7,059 bases of DNA from JBHPGW01 sp042569785 (GCA_042569785.1 JBHPGW010000106.1:1-7059), one strand, 5' to 3'; numbered from the stretch's first letter, positions 1 through 6,665 are shown. Numbers and translations: made by a program. The notes: generated by a model from the sequence alone, not told the origin.

Positions 1-1
1 A

Positions 2-1207
2 AGAAAAGGATGGCTATTTGGAGTACTGCTTGTTCTCATCCCCAATTCTTTCTTAGCTGTTTTTATGTTTATAAGTCTATCTGGAAGATCGCTCACGTCT
101 TCAGGAAGTATCTGGTTGCAACATAGCATTATGGACATTAGCATCTGGGCTGCGATTCAATTGGTCCCCTGTTTAATGGGCGGACTTCTGGGGGAAAAGA
201 TGGCCAATAGCGAATTAGATGAACCGTTATTATATGACGAATATGAGTCGACTAACAAACTCGAAAGATTGGGTTTAGTAAATTTCTACTTTGGTGGCGG
301 GTGGCGGTCGGTTCTTGTTATTCCTTTCTTGGCATTATGTCTTTACTTATTCGTCTATTATGTCGGTGATGCTTTTCTACTTTTGAAATGGTCAACCATT
401 GGAGCAATATACATTCTGGTCCATCCCAGCCTTTGGCTATTCTGGTACATATTTCCTATCTGGGAGTTGCTCTTTGGCTTGCTATTTACTGCGATTGTTC
501 TACCGCTATATGCCCCTCTGTGGGTTTATGGATTAGCAATCATGCAGACATCAAGAGGTAAAAAGGTTTTTCAATTGACAGGATTGTTTCTGGCAGTTGT
601 CGTGGGAACTTTATTAGCTAGCTGGCTGGGTCATAAACCGATTATATGGTCTCTAAATAGCGTTACTTCGAGAGGAGTTAGCGTCTGGCCAATCCTGCTT
701 GACAAAGAAACAGCTCCAGTGACTTATCACAGGCTTGCTCTTGTCCATAAAGAAATGGGTAAGGATGAAAAGTCTGCAAAGGAATTTAAGAAAGCATATA
801 TTTCATATTGCGACCTTGGGAGAAACCTTATTAGGAGAAAATCTTATTTTGGTGCCATCGATACTTATGAGCGTGCTATTAGTATTTATCCTAAGGAGAG
901 CGAACCTCATTACAAATTAGGGATTGCTTATTATATGCTGGGTGTGTATGAATCGGCTATAATGGAATATAATAAAGCTTTGGTCAACCAGCCTGGGAAT
1001 TTTGCCATCAATGTTAATCTTGCTTTAGCTTATGAAAAAATAAACGCAGATAAAGCGATCGAACAGTGGGGAAAATCTATAGCTATAGCAGAATCTTCTT
1101 CTGTTCCTGAGGAGATCACATCTTGGCTTTATGATTATGTCTACAATCAGGGCAAAGTAGGTTTAACCATGGAATTGGAATCTTATTTCAATAAACTTGA
1201 ATTGTAA
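2..1207 (+). CDS. Multi-pass membrane protein with C-terminal TPR repeats, 5'-truncated
   Basis: The frame is open to the left edge. The 21 codons before the first Met (base 65) encode a hydrophobic stretch (WLFGVLLVLIPNSFLAVF), so that Met is probably internal and the true start lies outside the window. Counting from that Met, further hydrophobic segments lie at about 26-44, 82-107, 110-161 (long, probably two helices) and 169-188. A soluble C-terminal part begins near 210. It contains TPR-like helix pairs at about 218-250, 251-278 (degenerate), 279-312 (the clearest: LGIAYYMLGVYESAIMEYNKAL) and 313-345. TPRs are protein-docking scaffolds, so an assembly or anchoring role at the membrane is a reasonable inference. 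I do not recognise the membrane domain and assign no specific function. No terminator follows the stop; a 21-bp tandem repeat does. Confidence 0.85.
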   Translation, partial: RKGWLFGVLLVLIPNSFLAVFMFISLSGRSLTSSGSIWLQHSIMDISIWAAIQLVPCLMGGLLGEKMANSELDEPLLYDEYESTNKLERLGLVNFYFGGGWRSVLVIPFLALCLYLFVYYVGDAFLLLKWSTIGAIYILVHPSLWLFWYIFPIWELLFGLLFTAIVLPLYAPLWVYGLAIMQTSRGKKVFQLTGLFLAVVVGTLLASWLGHKPIIWSLNSVTSRGVSVWPILLDKETAPVTYHRLALVHKEMGKDEKSAKEFKKAYISYCDLGRNLIRRKSYFGAIDTYERAISIYPKESEPHYKLGIAYYMLGVYESAIMEYNKALVNQPGNFAINVNLALAYEKINADKAIEQWGKSIAIAESSSVPEEITSWLYDYVYNQGKVGLTMELESYFNKLEL

Positions 1208-1218
1208 GTTATGTGATT

Positions 1219-1281
1219 GTGAGCTTACATCATGGCGTTGCAGGCTTACAACATGGCATTGTAAGTTTACATCGTGGCGTT
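1219..1281. repeat. 21-bp tandem repeat, three copies with degenerate flanks
   Basis: Three back-to-back 21-bp units lie at 1219-1239, 1240-1260 and 1261-1281, sharing the core TTACAnCATGGC(G/A)TT with a few substitutions. The bases before (from 1204, beginning GTAAGTT) and after (GTAAAC at 1282) look like decayed partial copies. The array starts 11 bases after the TPR gene stop. The unit junction at 1260-1271 forms the dyad TGTAA-GT-TTACA. The period is a multiple of three, but no credible gene covers the array. Confidence 0.8.
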
Positions 1282-1372
1282 GTAAACGGGCAAGAAGACG
1301 TGTAAGTCGTTAAATAAAAGGCAGTTAGGCGAATGAACAAGAAGATACGGCAACTTCTTATACAAAGACCAG

Positions 1373-1402
1373 CAGTCTGTGTTTGTCGTTTTGTGCAGAC
1401 TG
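1373..1402. promoter_or_regulatory. Perfect 7-bp inverted repeat abutting a -10 box (candidate operator)
   Basis: CAGTCTG at 1373-1379 is the exact reverse complement of CAGACTG at 1396-1402, with 16 bases between. The right arm ends directly against TATAAT at 1403-1408, and the left arm lies just upstream of the expected -35 region. This geometry suits an operator. A regulatory hairpin is less likely, because most of it would lie upstream of the predicted transcription start. The function is inferred. Confidence 0.4.
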
Positions 1403-1408
1403 TATAAT
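1380..1408 (+). promoter_or_regulatory. Likely sigma70-type promoter for the HEPN-like gene
   Basis: A perfect TATAAT lies at 1403-1408. The -35 position 17 bp upstream (1380-1385, TGTTTG) is a weak match. The expected transcript start, near 1415, lies just before the GGAG and ATG of the following gene. The 17 bases 1400-1416 recur with one mismatch on the minus strand at 3190-3206, again ahead of an SD and ATG. Confidence 0.45.
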
Positions 1409-1418
1409 CATTGTTATT

Positions 1419-1422
1419 GGAG
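1419..1422 (+). promoter_or_regulatory. Ribosome binding site GGAG that sets the start at ATG 1433
   Basis: GGAG ends 10 bases before ATG 1433. The longer reading from GTG 1379 would run through the -10 box and has no purine-rich SD, so the ATG is preferred. Confidence 0.55.
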
Positions 1423-1432
1423 TGACAAGAAA

Positions 1433-2035
1433 ATGACCTCTCCTTATGAAAGTGGCTTCGTAAATAACATGTTTCAACAGTTGGATACTGACAGTTCGCT
1501 ATGCGTTCTTAGTCTCTGCTTGGCCTCACATGACATAGCGCTTCATCACAAGCTTATCAACAACAGCGAAGCTGGAGAAAAAAACTACCACTTTGCAGTA
1601 TCGCTATCCATTTTGCGTGAAATCGCCAAGATGGTCAAAATGGACGACAAACTTGCTTTCGCAACGCGTTTCTCCCAAGAGACAAAAGACTTGCTTCAGG
1701 ATCTTAAAAAAGAATTGCAACCCTTTGAAGCCGATTCTTTGATAGGAGGAACACTTAAGCCTATCCGTGACATCACATTTCATTATGATTTTACCAAGGC
1801 CAATAAAGAAAGAACATCTCAGTTACTTGACGAAATCAAAACTGAACCTGAATTGAAAGTGAGAGCAACTAGTGGCGACAATTCCATTCTTCGTTACAGG
1901 TATACATTTGCGGACGCATTTAGAAGCAAGTTAGTGGAGACTTATCTTACGACAGATTTAGTGAGCAAGATCACTGTAGCCACATTCAATGTCATTGCTT
2001 TCACGGATTCCCTATTGTATGATTTGGCGTCATAA
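1433..2035 (+). CDS. Hypothetical helical protein with HEPN-like RX4H motif
   Basis: The product is 200 residues from ATG 1433, mostly predicted helical, with no signal peptide or membrane segment. I do not recognise a named family. Two features resemble HEPN-fold proteins. One is a helix 'SLSILREIAKMVKM' at about residues 57-70. The other is 'RDITFH' at residues 112-117 (bases 1766-1783), which fits the RX4-6H signature of HEPN ribonucleases with Asp after the Arg, followed by Tyr-Asp. HEPN proteins often act in toxin-antitoxin, abortive infection or RNA-processing systems, commonly beside a nucleotidyltransferase partner, but no partner lies next to this gene. The gene has its own likely promoter and a 113-base gap before hisF. 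Protein-coding is likely; the HEPN link is tentative and rests on the motif. The GTG at 1379 would add 18 unlikely residues. Confidence 0.8.
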   Translation: MTSPYESGFVNNMFQQLDTDSSLCVLSLCLASHDIALHHKLINNSEAGEKNYHFAVSLSILREIAKMVKMDDKLAFATRFSQETKDLLQDLKKELQPFEADSLIGGTLKPIRDITFHYDFTKANKERTSQLLDEIKTEPELKVRATSGDNSILRYRYTFADAFRSKLVETYLTTDLVSKITVATFNVIAFTDSLLYDLAS

Positions 2036-2148
2036 AACTATAACATCCGGCAATTGCGTGGTAAAATCAGCCGTTATGTTCCGCTCTTGATACCGAAAGG
2101 CAAAAGGAACAGAGAAAACAAATTAAACCTGAATGAAGGAACCATATT

Positions 2149-2919
2149 ATGTCTACCCAACATAAACAAATCAGTATCATGCCCTGCCTTGATATGCAAA
2201 ATGGCCGGGTGGTTAAAGGCGTGCATTTTATCGATATTCGTGATGCCGGCGACCCCGTTGAGTGCGCCAAAGCCTATTGCCAGGCTGGAGCCGATGAGAT
2301 CGCGCTGCTGGACATTACCGCGACCGTTGAAAATCGACCAACCATGCTCGAAGTTGTCAAAAACGTGGCTGAAGTTACAACGATCCCGTTTACCGTTGGC
2401 GGCGGTATCGCTGATGTCGCTTCGGCGGCAGCGGTACTCCAGGCCGGAGCAAACAAAATATCAACCAGCAGTGCCGCTTTTCGAGAGCCGAAGATCATCG
2501 GAGAAATGGTAGCTGAATTCGGCCCGGAAAAGGTTACTGTTGCTATAGATGTCGATATTAACGAATCGATGCCGTCCGGCTATGAAGTCTATATCGATGG
2601 CGGACGAACACCTACAGGTGCTGATGCTGTAGAGTGGGCAAAAAAAGTCGATGGTTTCGGCGTGCCTGTAATACTCCCAACCAGCAAAGCTGGCGACGGC
2701 GCCAAAACAGGATACGACCTTCCGGTCATCAAGGCGATGGCAGGTGCATGTTCAGCCGAGATCGTAGCATCCGGAGGAGCCGGAAAAATGGAACATTTCT
2801 ACGAAGCCGCCCAGGCAGGAGCCACAGTTCTGCTCGCCGCTTCAGTATTTCATTTTCGCATGATCGACATACCAGAATTGAAAACCTACCTGCAAAATCG
2901 CGGCCTAACCGTCAAGTAA
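2149..2919 (+). CDS. hisF: Imidazole glycerol phosphate synthase cyclase subunit HisF (variant)
   Basis: HisF is the cytoplasmic (beta/alpha)8-barrel subunit that, with glutaminase HisH, converts PRFAR and ammonia to imidazole glycerol phosphate and AICAR in histidine synthesis. The 256 residues match the family length. Visible landmarks are PCLDMQNGRVVKG (12-24, catalytic D15), DITATVENR (55-63), phosphate-binding VGGG (83-86), VAID (131-134, catalytic D134), DGAKTGYD (183-190), ASGGAGKMEHF (207-217) and LAASVFHF (229-236). AAGGA at 2136-2140 lies 8 bases before the ATG. Two residues of the Thermotoga HisF ammonia gate are replaced: R5 by Ser9 and E167 by Val174. The segment 'LPTSKAGDG' also differs from the usual 'LTSxDxDG'. 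No hisH or other his gene is in view. The gene is GC-richer than its neighbours. It could instead be a HisF-like paralogue. Confidence 0.93.
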   Translation: MSTQHKQISIMPCLDMQNGRVVKGVHFIDIRDAGDPVECAKAYCQAGADEIALLDITATVENRPTMLEVVKNVAEVTTIPFTVGGGIADVASAAAVLQAGANKISTSSAAFREPKIIGEMVAEFGPEKVTVAIDVDINESMPSGYEVYIDGGRTPTGADAVEWAKKVDGFGVPVILPTSKAGDGAKTGYDLPVIKAMAGACSAEIVASGGAGKMEHFYEAAQAGATVLLAASVFHFRMIDIPELKTYLQNRGLTVK

Positions 2920-3071
2920 ACCATCCCTGTTACCCAAACAAAATTTCAGTTAGCCCCCTGCACCGCAGGATTAATAAGATTGATATGGATTTTTAAGACA
3001 ATAATCAATAGGCAATAGAAAATAGTAAATTTAAAAGGCTCGTCCAATCTCTTTTATTAAATAATAGTTAG

Positions 3072-3098
3072 CCCGCAGGTTTACCCTGCGGGGGTTTT
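3072..3098 (+). terminator. Rho-independent terminator downstream of hisF
   Basis: CCCGCAGG (3072-3079) pairs perfectly with CCTGCGGG (3085-3092) around a 5-base loop. GG and TTTT follow (to 3098). The U-tract is on the plus side, so it mainly serves the hisF transcript, about 150 bases past its stop. On the minus strand only a broken U-rich stretch (CTAACTATTATTTAAT) follows, so any action on the convergent operon would be weaker. Confidence 0.8.
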
Positions 3099-3119
3099 AT
3101 ACACAGTTTTTTTACTACT

Positions 3120-3147
3120 ACGCAATACCCATCACGCAATACGAATC
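3120..3147. repeat. 14-bp tandem duplication
   Basis: ACGCAATACCCATC (3120-3133) is followed directly by ACGCAATACGAATC (3134-3147), matching at 12 of 14 positions. It is non-coding on the plus strand and overlaps the end of a 9-codon ORF on the minus strand. Confidence 0.6.
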
Positions 3148-3189
3148 ACACCGTCGCCCATATCTGTTTCTCCTTTTTCTTTCTGCATC

Positions 3190-3206
3190 TAACAATAATT
3201 ATACAG
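3190..3206 (-). promoter_or_regulatory. Possible minus-strand promoter element sharing 16/17 bases with the HEPN-gene promoter
   Basis: Read on the minus strand this is CTGTATAATTATTGTTA. The HEPN-gene promoter at 1400-1416 reads CTGTATAATCATTGTTA. There is no good -35 at 16-18 bp, so evidence for activity is the perfect TATAAT, the copy elsewhere, and the AAAAGGAG plus ATG just downstream. Confidence 0.3.
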
Positions 3207-3233
3207 CCTATATAACATGTTCCCGTTGGTTCT

Positions 3234-5519
3234 TTACATTGTACCGGTTAGCCAATTCCGGGTAAATATGAAAAGATCATTGAAATCAACGGTACCAAAC
3301 TGGTTAAGGTCTGCACCTTCGCAATTGTTTGAACTGCCGCAATTATCATCCATCCAATAGTCTGCAAAGAATGCAAAATCGATAAAATCTACATCACCAT
3401 CTGGTTCAAAGTCACCAGGAATACCTTGGAATTCGTATGCTCCCATATCCACGATAGGAGGTGTTCCAACACCGGTATCAAGTGTAGCAATGTCATCATA
3501 GAATCTTGGATTATAATCGAGGTCAAATGGCGTAGGTTCTGTTGTATCGTTATCTCCGTCAAGATCCACTGTATCAGACGGAACAGAAGTGTTATCTGCT
3601 GCATCTATACAGGGTGAGCCGTCAGAAAGGCGCAAATTCCCAAAATCATCATTATCACCCACACCCCAACCATCACCGCCGTGATAAGGATTACGTATAA
3701 ACAATGGATTTAAGACAATATTACCTGCACCTGCCCAGTCGCCTTGAATACAACTGTAATTGACTGCGGCGGTACTATTATAAATCGCATATATTTGTGC
3801 ACCGGTACCTGTATTCCCCCAGAGAATGCAGTTGGATGCCACAAGGCTGCTTGCATCTCGGCAGTATATACCGCCACCATAGCCAGCTGAGTTTCCGCTT
3901 AATGTGCAGTTAGTCAATGTGGCACTACTTTCTTTATTGAACATTCCACCCCCGTTGCTGTTAGCGGCATTGCCACTAAACAAACAGTTAGTCAACGCTG
4001 GGCTGCTGTAGGAGTGATTAAAGACACCGCCCCCTTGATTGTCAGCCAAGTTTCCGTTAAATGCGCAGTTAGTAATTATTGGACTACTCCAGTAGTTACA
4101 TATTCCACCTCCGTCACGGCCAGCCGAATTCTCACTAAATGTGCAGCACACCAGCATTGGACCGCTCCCGCTATCGTAATTGTACATCCCCCCACCGTCA
4201 TTGCCAGCCGAGTTTTCGTTGAACGTGCAATTTGTCAGCGTCGAATCAGTAGTGGAACCATAGTTGTGTATTCCGCCTCCTTCCTCGCCAGCGAAATTAC
4301 TACTGAATGTGCAGTTAGTCAGTTTCATACTGCAATAGTTGTTGTCCATTCCTCCACCATATCGGTTAAATGCAGAATTACCACTGAACGTACAGTCAGT
4401 TAGTATTAGGTTGCAATCGTAATTATACATTCCCCCGCCGTCTCGGTCAGTTGAATTGTTACTAAAAGTACAATTTATTAACGTCAAGTTGCTACAGGAC
4501 CGGTTATTCATTCCCCCTCCGTCGTGATTGGTTGTCGAGTTTGTGTTAAACACACAGTTGGTCAGTGTTGAACTACATTCATAATTATATATCCCACCGC
4601 CCCTATTATTAGTGGTCCAGTTATCTGTAAAAGTACAATCTGTTAGCGTAGTAATATTGTGAAAATTGTAGATTCCACCGCCACCATTTAAGGCAAAGTT
4701 TTCATTGAATGTGCAACTGATTAGCGTTGGATTACAGTTGTCGTAATTATACATACCGCCGCCTCCCCAACTGGTGCTTGAGTTGGCTTGGAAGGTACAG
4801 TTGGTCAAAGTTGGGCTGCTGCTATTTGTGTTACACATTCCACCACCATCACCATTGGCAGAGTTACCTACAAATCTACACTGGGTAAGATTTGGATTGC
4901 TGCTAAAATCATTATATATTCCACCACCCTCACTGGATACCACATTTTCATTGAAAGTACAGTTAATCATTGTAGGGCTGCCGCCAGAATTGTACATCCC
5001 ACCGCCACAGTCACCCGTTGAAAAACCACCGTTACCATTGCCTCTACTGATAGTAAAGCCGTCAAGGACCGCTGTTGTATTAGTGCCGCTGCCCGTTACC
5101 ACATGGTAGCTGTTCTCGCCATAATTAGCAAAATCAGGGCCATCGTTACTGTTAAGATCACCGCTGAGTGTTGATTTATAAGTATTTGGATCCCGACTTT
5201 CCCACGCTCCACCCCCCGAGGGGAAACCGCCGTAGATAGCCACGCCATTTTTGAGTTGAAACGTTTCTGTTCGGTCACCAGGTGTGACACTACCGCCTTG
5301 ATCTGGTTTGTAAGTACCCTCTGCTACCCAAATCTCATCACCACTTGACACAACAGCTAATGCGTCCTGTAAGTACTTGTATGGGCTTACCCAACTAGCC
5401 CCAGAGCCTCCTGGCGAAGCACCAGCATCTACGTACTTAATTTGTCCTCCAAATGTAGCGCATGCCATCCCCACCAAACATACTAACGTTGTCAAGCCAA
5501 TCTTAAAAGCTGTTTTCAT
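3234..5519 (-). CDS. Secreted parallel beta-helix repeat protein with dockerin-like EF-hand tail
   Basis: The product has 761 residues. Residues 1-21 form a signal peptide (MKTAF, hydrophobic core, A-C-A before the likely cleavage). Residues 27-160 are the beta-rich lead-in ('KYVDAGA...SWVSPYKYLQDAL'). From about 172 to 570, 15 Gly-rich coils repeat every 25-28 residues, with consensus GGG(M/I)YN...TLTNCTFxxNSA, typical of right-handed beta-helix exoproteins. Residues 600-697 end in 'SPCIDAAD...VDMGAYEF', resembling the choice-of-anchor Q type. The tail (702-757) holds two calcium-loop-like motifs: D703-E705-D707-D709-D711-D714, and D737-N739-F741-T743-D745-D748, where Phe replaces the usual third ligand. 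It ends 'TRNWL'. The role is probably cell-surface or extracellular binding or adhesion, possibly polysaccharide-related; no catalytic site is evident. It is the last gene of the padR operon, 33 bases after its neighbour, with GAGAGG 9 bases before the ATG. Confidence 0.93.
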   Translation of the reverse strand: MKTAFKIGLTTLVCLVGMACATFGGQIKYVDAGASPGGSGASWVSPYKYLQDALAVVSSGDEIWVAEGTYKPDQGGSVTPGDRTETFQLKNGVAIYGGFPSGGGAWESRDPNTYKSTLSGDLNSNDGPDFANYGENSYHVVTGSGTNTTAVLDGFTISRGNGNGGFSTGDCGGGMYNSGGSPTMINCTFNENVVSSEGGGIYNDFSSNPNLTQCRFVGNSANGDGGGMCNTNSSSPTLTNCTFQANSSTSWGGGGMYNYDNCNPTLISCTFNENFALNGGGGIYNFHNITTLTDCTFTDNWTTNNRGGGIYNYECSSTLTNCVFNTNSTTNHDGGGMNNRSCSNLTLINCTFSNNSTDRDGGGMYNYDCNLILTDCTFSGNSAFNRYGGGMDNNYCSMKLTNCTFSSNFAGEEGGGIHNYGSTTDSTLTNCTFNENSAGNDGGGMYNYDSGSGPMLVCCTFSENSAGRDGGGICNYWSSPIITNCAFNGNLADNQGGGVFNHSYSSPALTNCLFSGNAANSNGGGMFNKESSATLTNCTLSGNSAGYGGGIYCRDASSLVASNCILWGNTGTGAQIYAIYNSTAAVNYSCIQGDWAGAGNIVLNPLFIRNPYHGGDGWGVGDNDDFGNLRLSDGSPCIDAADNTSVPSDTVDLDGDNDTTEPTPFDLDYNPRFYDDIATLDTGVGTPPIVDMGAYEFQGIPGDFEPDGDVDFIDFAFFADYWMDDNCGSSNNCEGADLNQFGTVDFNDLFIFTRNWLTGTM
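3813..5006 (-). repeat. Fifteen ~81-bp coding repeats (beta-helix coils)
   Basis: The GGG of each coil starts at residues 172, 198, 225, 253, 280, 307, 334, 361, 388, 414, 442, 470, 496, 523 and 548. Spacings are 25-28 residues. Six consecutive intervals (253 to 388 contains five, plus 198 to 225) are exactly 27. The copies are diverged at DNA level, so this is an old protein repeat rather than a recent amplification. Confidence 0.85.
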
Positions 5520-5552
5520 ATCACCCTACCTCTCAATATCTGCACGACCTTA

Positions 5553-6284
5553 CTAATTGACAATTTTTGTGTCGGTCTCAACAATTTGTCCTTCGTTGAA
5601 AATGACCCTCAATGATGCTGAATTGTTCGTCTCATCCGATTCCTTGACCTTATCATAGGGGTCAAGGACTACAAAAATCTCATTTACACCTTCTTTCAGT
5701 GCAAAAGGCACAGTACTTTCTCTCCAGACATCTCCCGGTTCAATCGGGCCAGCATGGTGTATTTTCGGCTCTACTTGTTCAGGATTGCCGTGATAGAAAT
5801 TAACGGGAAATTCAGGGCTGATAACCTTGCCTTGGTTTAGGATAGATACAACGACAAAATAGAGTTCACCATCAGGCTGTGGCTGGATATTAAAACCGTT
5901 CTTTGCTATGGCTAAATCGATGCTCTGCTTCTTATCAACAACACTCACCATTAGCATGAAAATTATTGCGATAACGATAATTACAACAGCGATCAGACCG
6001 CTCCACCACAAATTTTTATGCTGGCTTTTTTGATTAGATGGCACACCGTTTGAAGTAAGCAGTTCAGCGTATTCAGCCGCAGGGCCCATTTCAGAGATAA
6101 TGCTTTCCATGTTTTTACAGGTCCGCTCATTAGGTTCAAGTGCCGCTAATCGCTGATCCAAGTGGGATTGTACATCTTCAAGCACTTCGGCCATATGAGG
6201 ATGTTTGACCAATGACAGGTTTTTTTCCACCTTTTTGAGGTATTGGTTTTTAAGAGTTTCCCAGGCATTGCTTTCTAAGTTCAT
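5553..6284 (-). CDS. HAAS-domain / CARDB membrane protein, PadR partner
   Basis: The product has 243 residues. Residues 1-77 are helical and charged ('YLKKVEKNLS...AEVLEDVQSHLDQRL...EMGPAAEYAELL'), matching the HAAS / DUF1700-type signalling domain commonly encoded beside PadR regulators. A single transmembrane helix follows at about 93-115 (LWWSGLIAVVIIVIAIIFML). The C-terminal part (121-228) resembles an extracytoplasmic CARDB beta-sandwich, with 'DLAI', 'ILNQG' and the diagnostic 'LDPYDKVKESDETNN'. The N-terminus is therefore expected in the cytoplasm, where it could contact PadR, and the sandwich outside. Its start overlaps the padR stop as ATGA (6281-6284), which implies translational coupling. 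Its SD (AAGGA, 6293-6297) lies inside the padR C-terminal codons. I infer that it senses envelope or surface state for the regulator. Direct sequence evidence supports the domains, not the signal. Confidence 0.88.
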   Translation of the reverse strand: MNLESNAWETLKNQYLKKVEKNLSLVKHPHMAEVLEDVQSHLDQRLAALEPNERTCKNMESIISEMGPAAEYAELLTSNGVPSNQKSQHKNLWWSGLIAVVIIVIAIIFMLMVSVVDKKQSIDLAIAKNGFNIQPQPDGELYFVVVSILNQGKVISPEFPVNFYHGNPEQVEPKIHHAGPIEPGDVWRESTVPFALKEGVNEIFVVLDPYDKVKESDETNNSASLRVIFNEGQIVETDTKIVN

Positions 6285-6619
6285 TTATAGGTTCCTTTCC
6301 TGAAATTCAGGATTGTTTTATTTATTCTATCCCAATGTACATTCATCTCCGCAAGCGTCTTTCGGCCTACTTCGGTAAGTTTGAAATATTTTCTTGGAGG
6401 CCCCTCAAGAGAAGATTTAGTACGGCTTGTTACCAGTCCATCTGCTTTTAGACGGGCTAAAATTGGGTAAATATTGCCTTCATGAATCCTCAGTCCTTGG
6501 CTTTGTTTAAGGATCTGAACTATCTCGTAGCCATGAAGCTTATTATGCTCCAGCAGATTCAAGATTGCAATATCCAACAATCCCTTTCGGAGTTGAGCTT
6601 GCCAATTATCGAGATCCAA
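6281..6619 (-). CDS. PadR-family transcriptional regulator
   Basis: The product has 112 residues, normal for the short PadR class, a cytoplasmic winged-helix DNA-binding repressor usually acting as a dimer. Visible features are 'LLDIAILNLLEHNKLHGYEI' helices (14-33), the recognition-helix region 'EGNIYPILARLKADGLV' (47-63), the wing 'PPRKYFKLTEVGRKTL' (74-89) and a short C-terminal dimerisation helix (90-105). The start is TTG at 6619. An in-frame TGA lies two codons upstream and there is no earlier start, and GAGGTGA stands at the right distance, so TTG is well supported. padR is the first gene of an apparent three-gene operon and probably represses its own promoter through the dyad at 6666-6678. 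The effector is unknown; the HAAS protein is the likely partner. Confidence 0.93.
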   Translation of the reverse strand: MDLDNWQAQLRKGLLDIAILNLLEHNKLHGYEIVQILKQSQGLRIHEGNIYPILARLKADGLVTSRTKSSLEGPPRKYFKLTEVGRKTLAEMNVHWDRINKTILNFRKGTYK

Positions 6620-6622
6620 TAC

Positions 6623-6629
6623 TCACCTC
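6623..6629 (-). promoter_or_regulatory. Strong ribosome binding site supporting the TTG start of padR
   Basis: Read on the minus strand, GAGGTGA matches seven consecutive bases of the anti-SD complement. It ends 3 bases before TTG 6619; the GAGG core is 6 bases away. It offsets the weak start codon. Confidence 0.75.
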
Positions 6630-6665
6630 TCTTTCGGAGAATACACAGCCCTAAATTGGTTTCCA

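Larger units (their letters stand above)
2920..3233. other. Gene-poor gap between convergent hisF and the beta-helix gene
   Basis: No substantial ORF is present. The first part (2990-3060) is AT-rich with short CAATAG-like iterations. The terminator hairpin is at 3072-3098 and a 14-bp tandem duplication at 3120-3147. On the minus strand there is a TATAAT (3198-3203), an AAAAGGAG (3170-3177) and a 9-codon ORF (3132-3161). Confidence 0.7.

Noticed and set aside
1333..1407. 24-codon plus-strand ORF (MNKKIRQLL...) before the HEPN-like gene
   Set aside because: It has no convincing SD at the right spacing and overlaps the inverted repeat and -10 box. A leader peptide is possible but unsupported.
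1379..1432. Upstream GTG start extending the HEPN-like protein by 18 residues
   Set aside because: The extension would be encoded across a perfect TATAAT box, has no SD, and reads unlike a protein N-terminus; ATG 1433 has GGAG at a workable distance.
2957..2969. Hairpin CCTGC-ACC-GCAGG after hisF as a terminator
   Set aside because: The stem has only 5 bp and no T-tract follows; the 3072-3098 structure is far better.
2054..2996. Open frames on both strands overlapping hisF
   Set aside because: They are out-of-frame or antisense shadows of a conserved gene, Ser/Arg/Pro-rich, without family resemblance.
3813..5006. Regular repeats suggesting a CRISPR or satellite array
   Set aside because: The 81-bp period keeps one long reading frame with conserved Gly, Asn and Cys positions and diverged DNA; this is a protein solenoid repeat.
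3426..5290. Several open frames within the beta-helix gene, mostly on the opposite strand
   Set aside because: They are produced by the periodic 81-bp coding repeats; their compositions follow the repeat and none has an SD or domain.
5457..5519. Lipoprotein signal (VGMAC) in the beta-helix protein
   Set aside because: Position -3 to the Cys is Gly, not Leu/Val/Ile. An ordinary signal peptidase I site (A-C-A) explains the N-terminus better.
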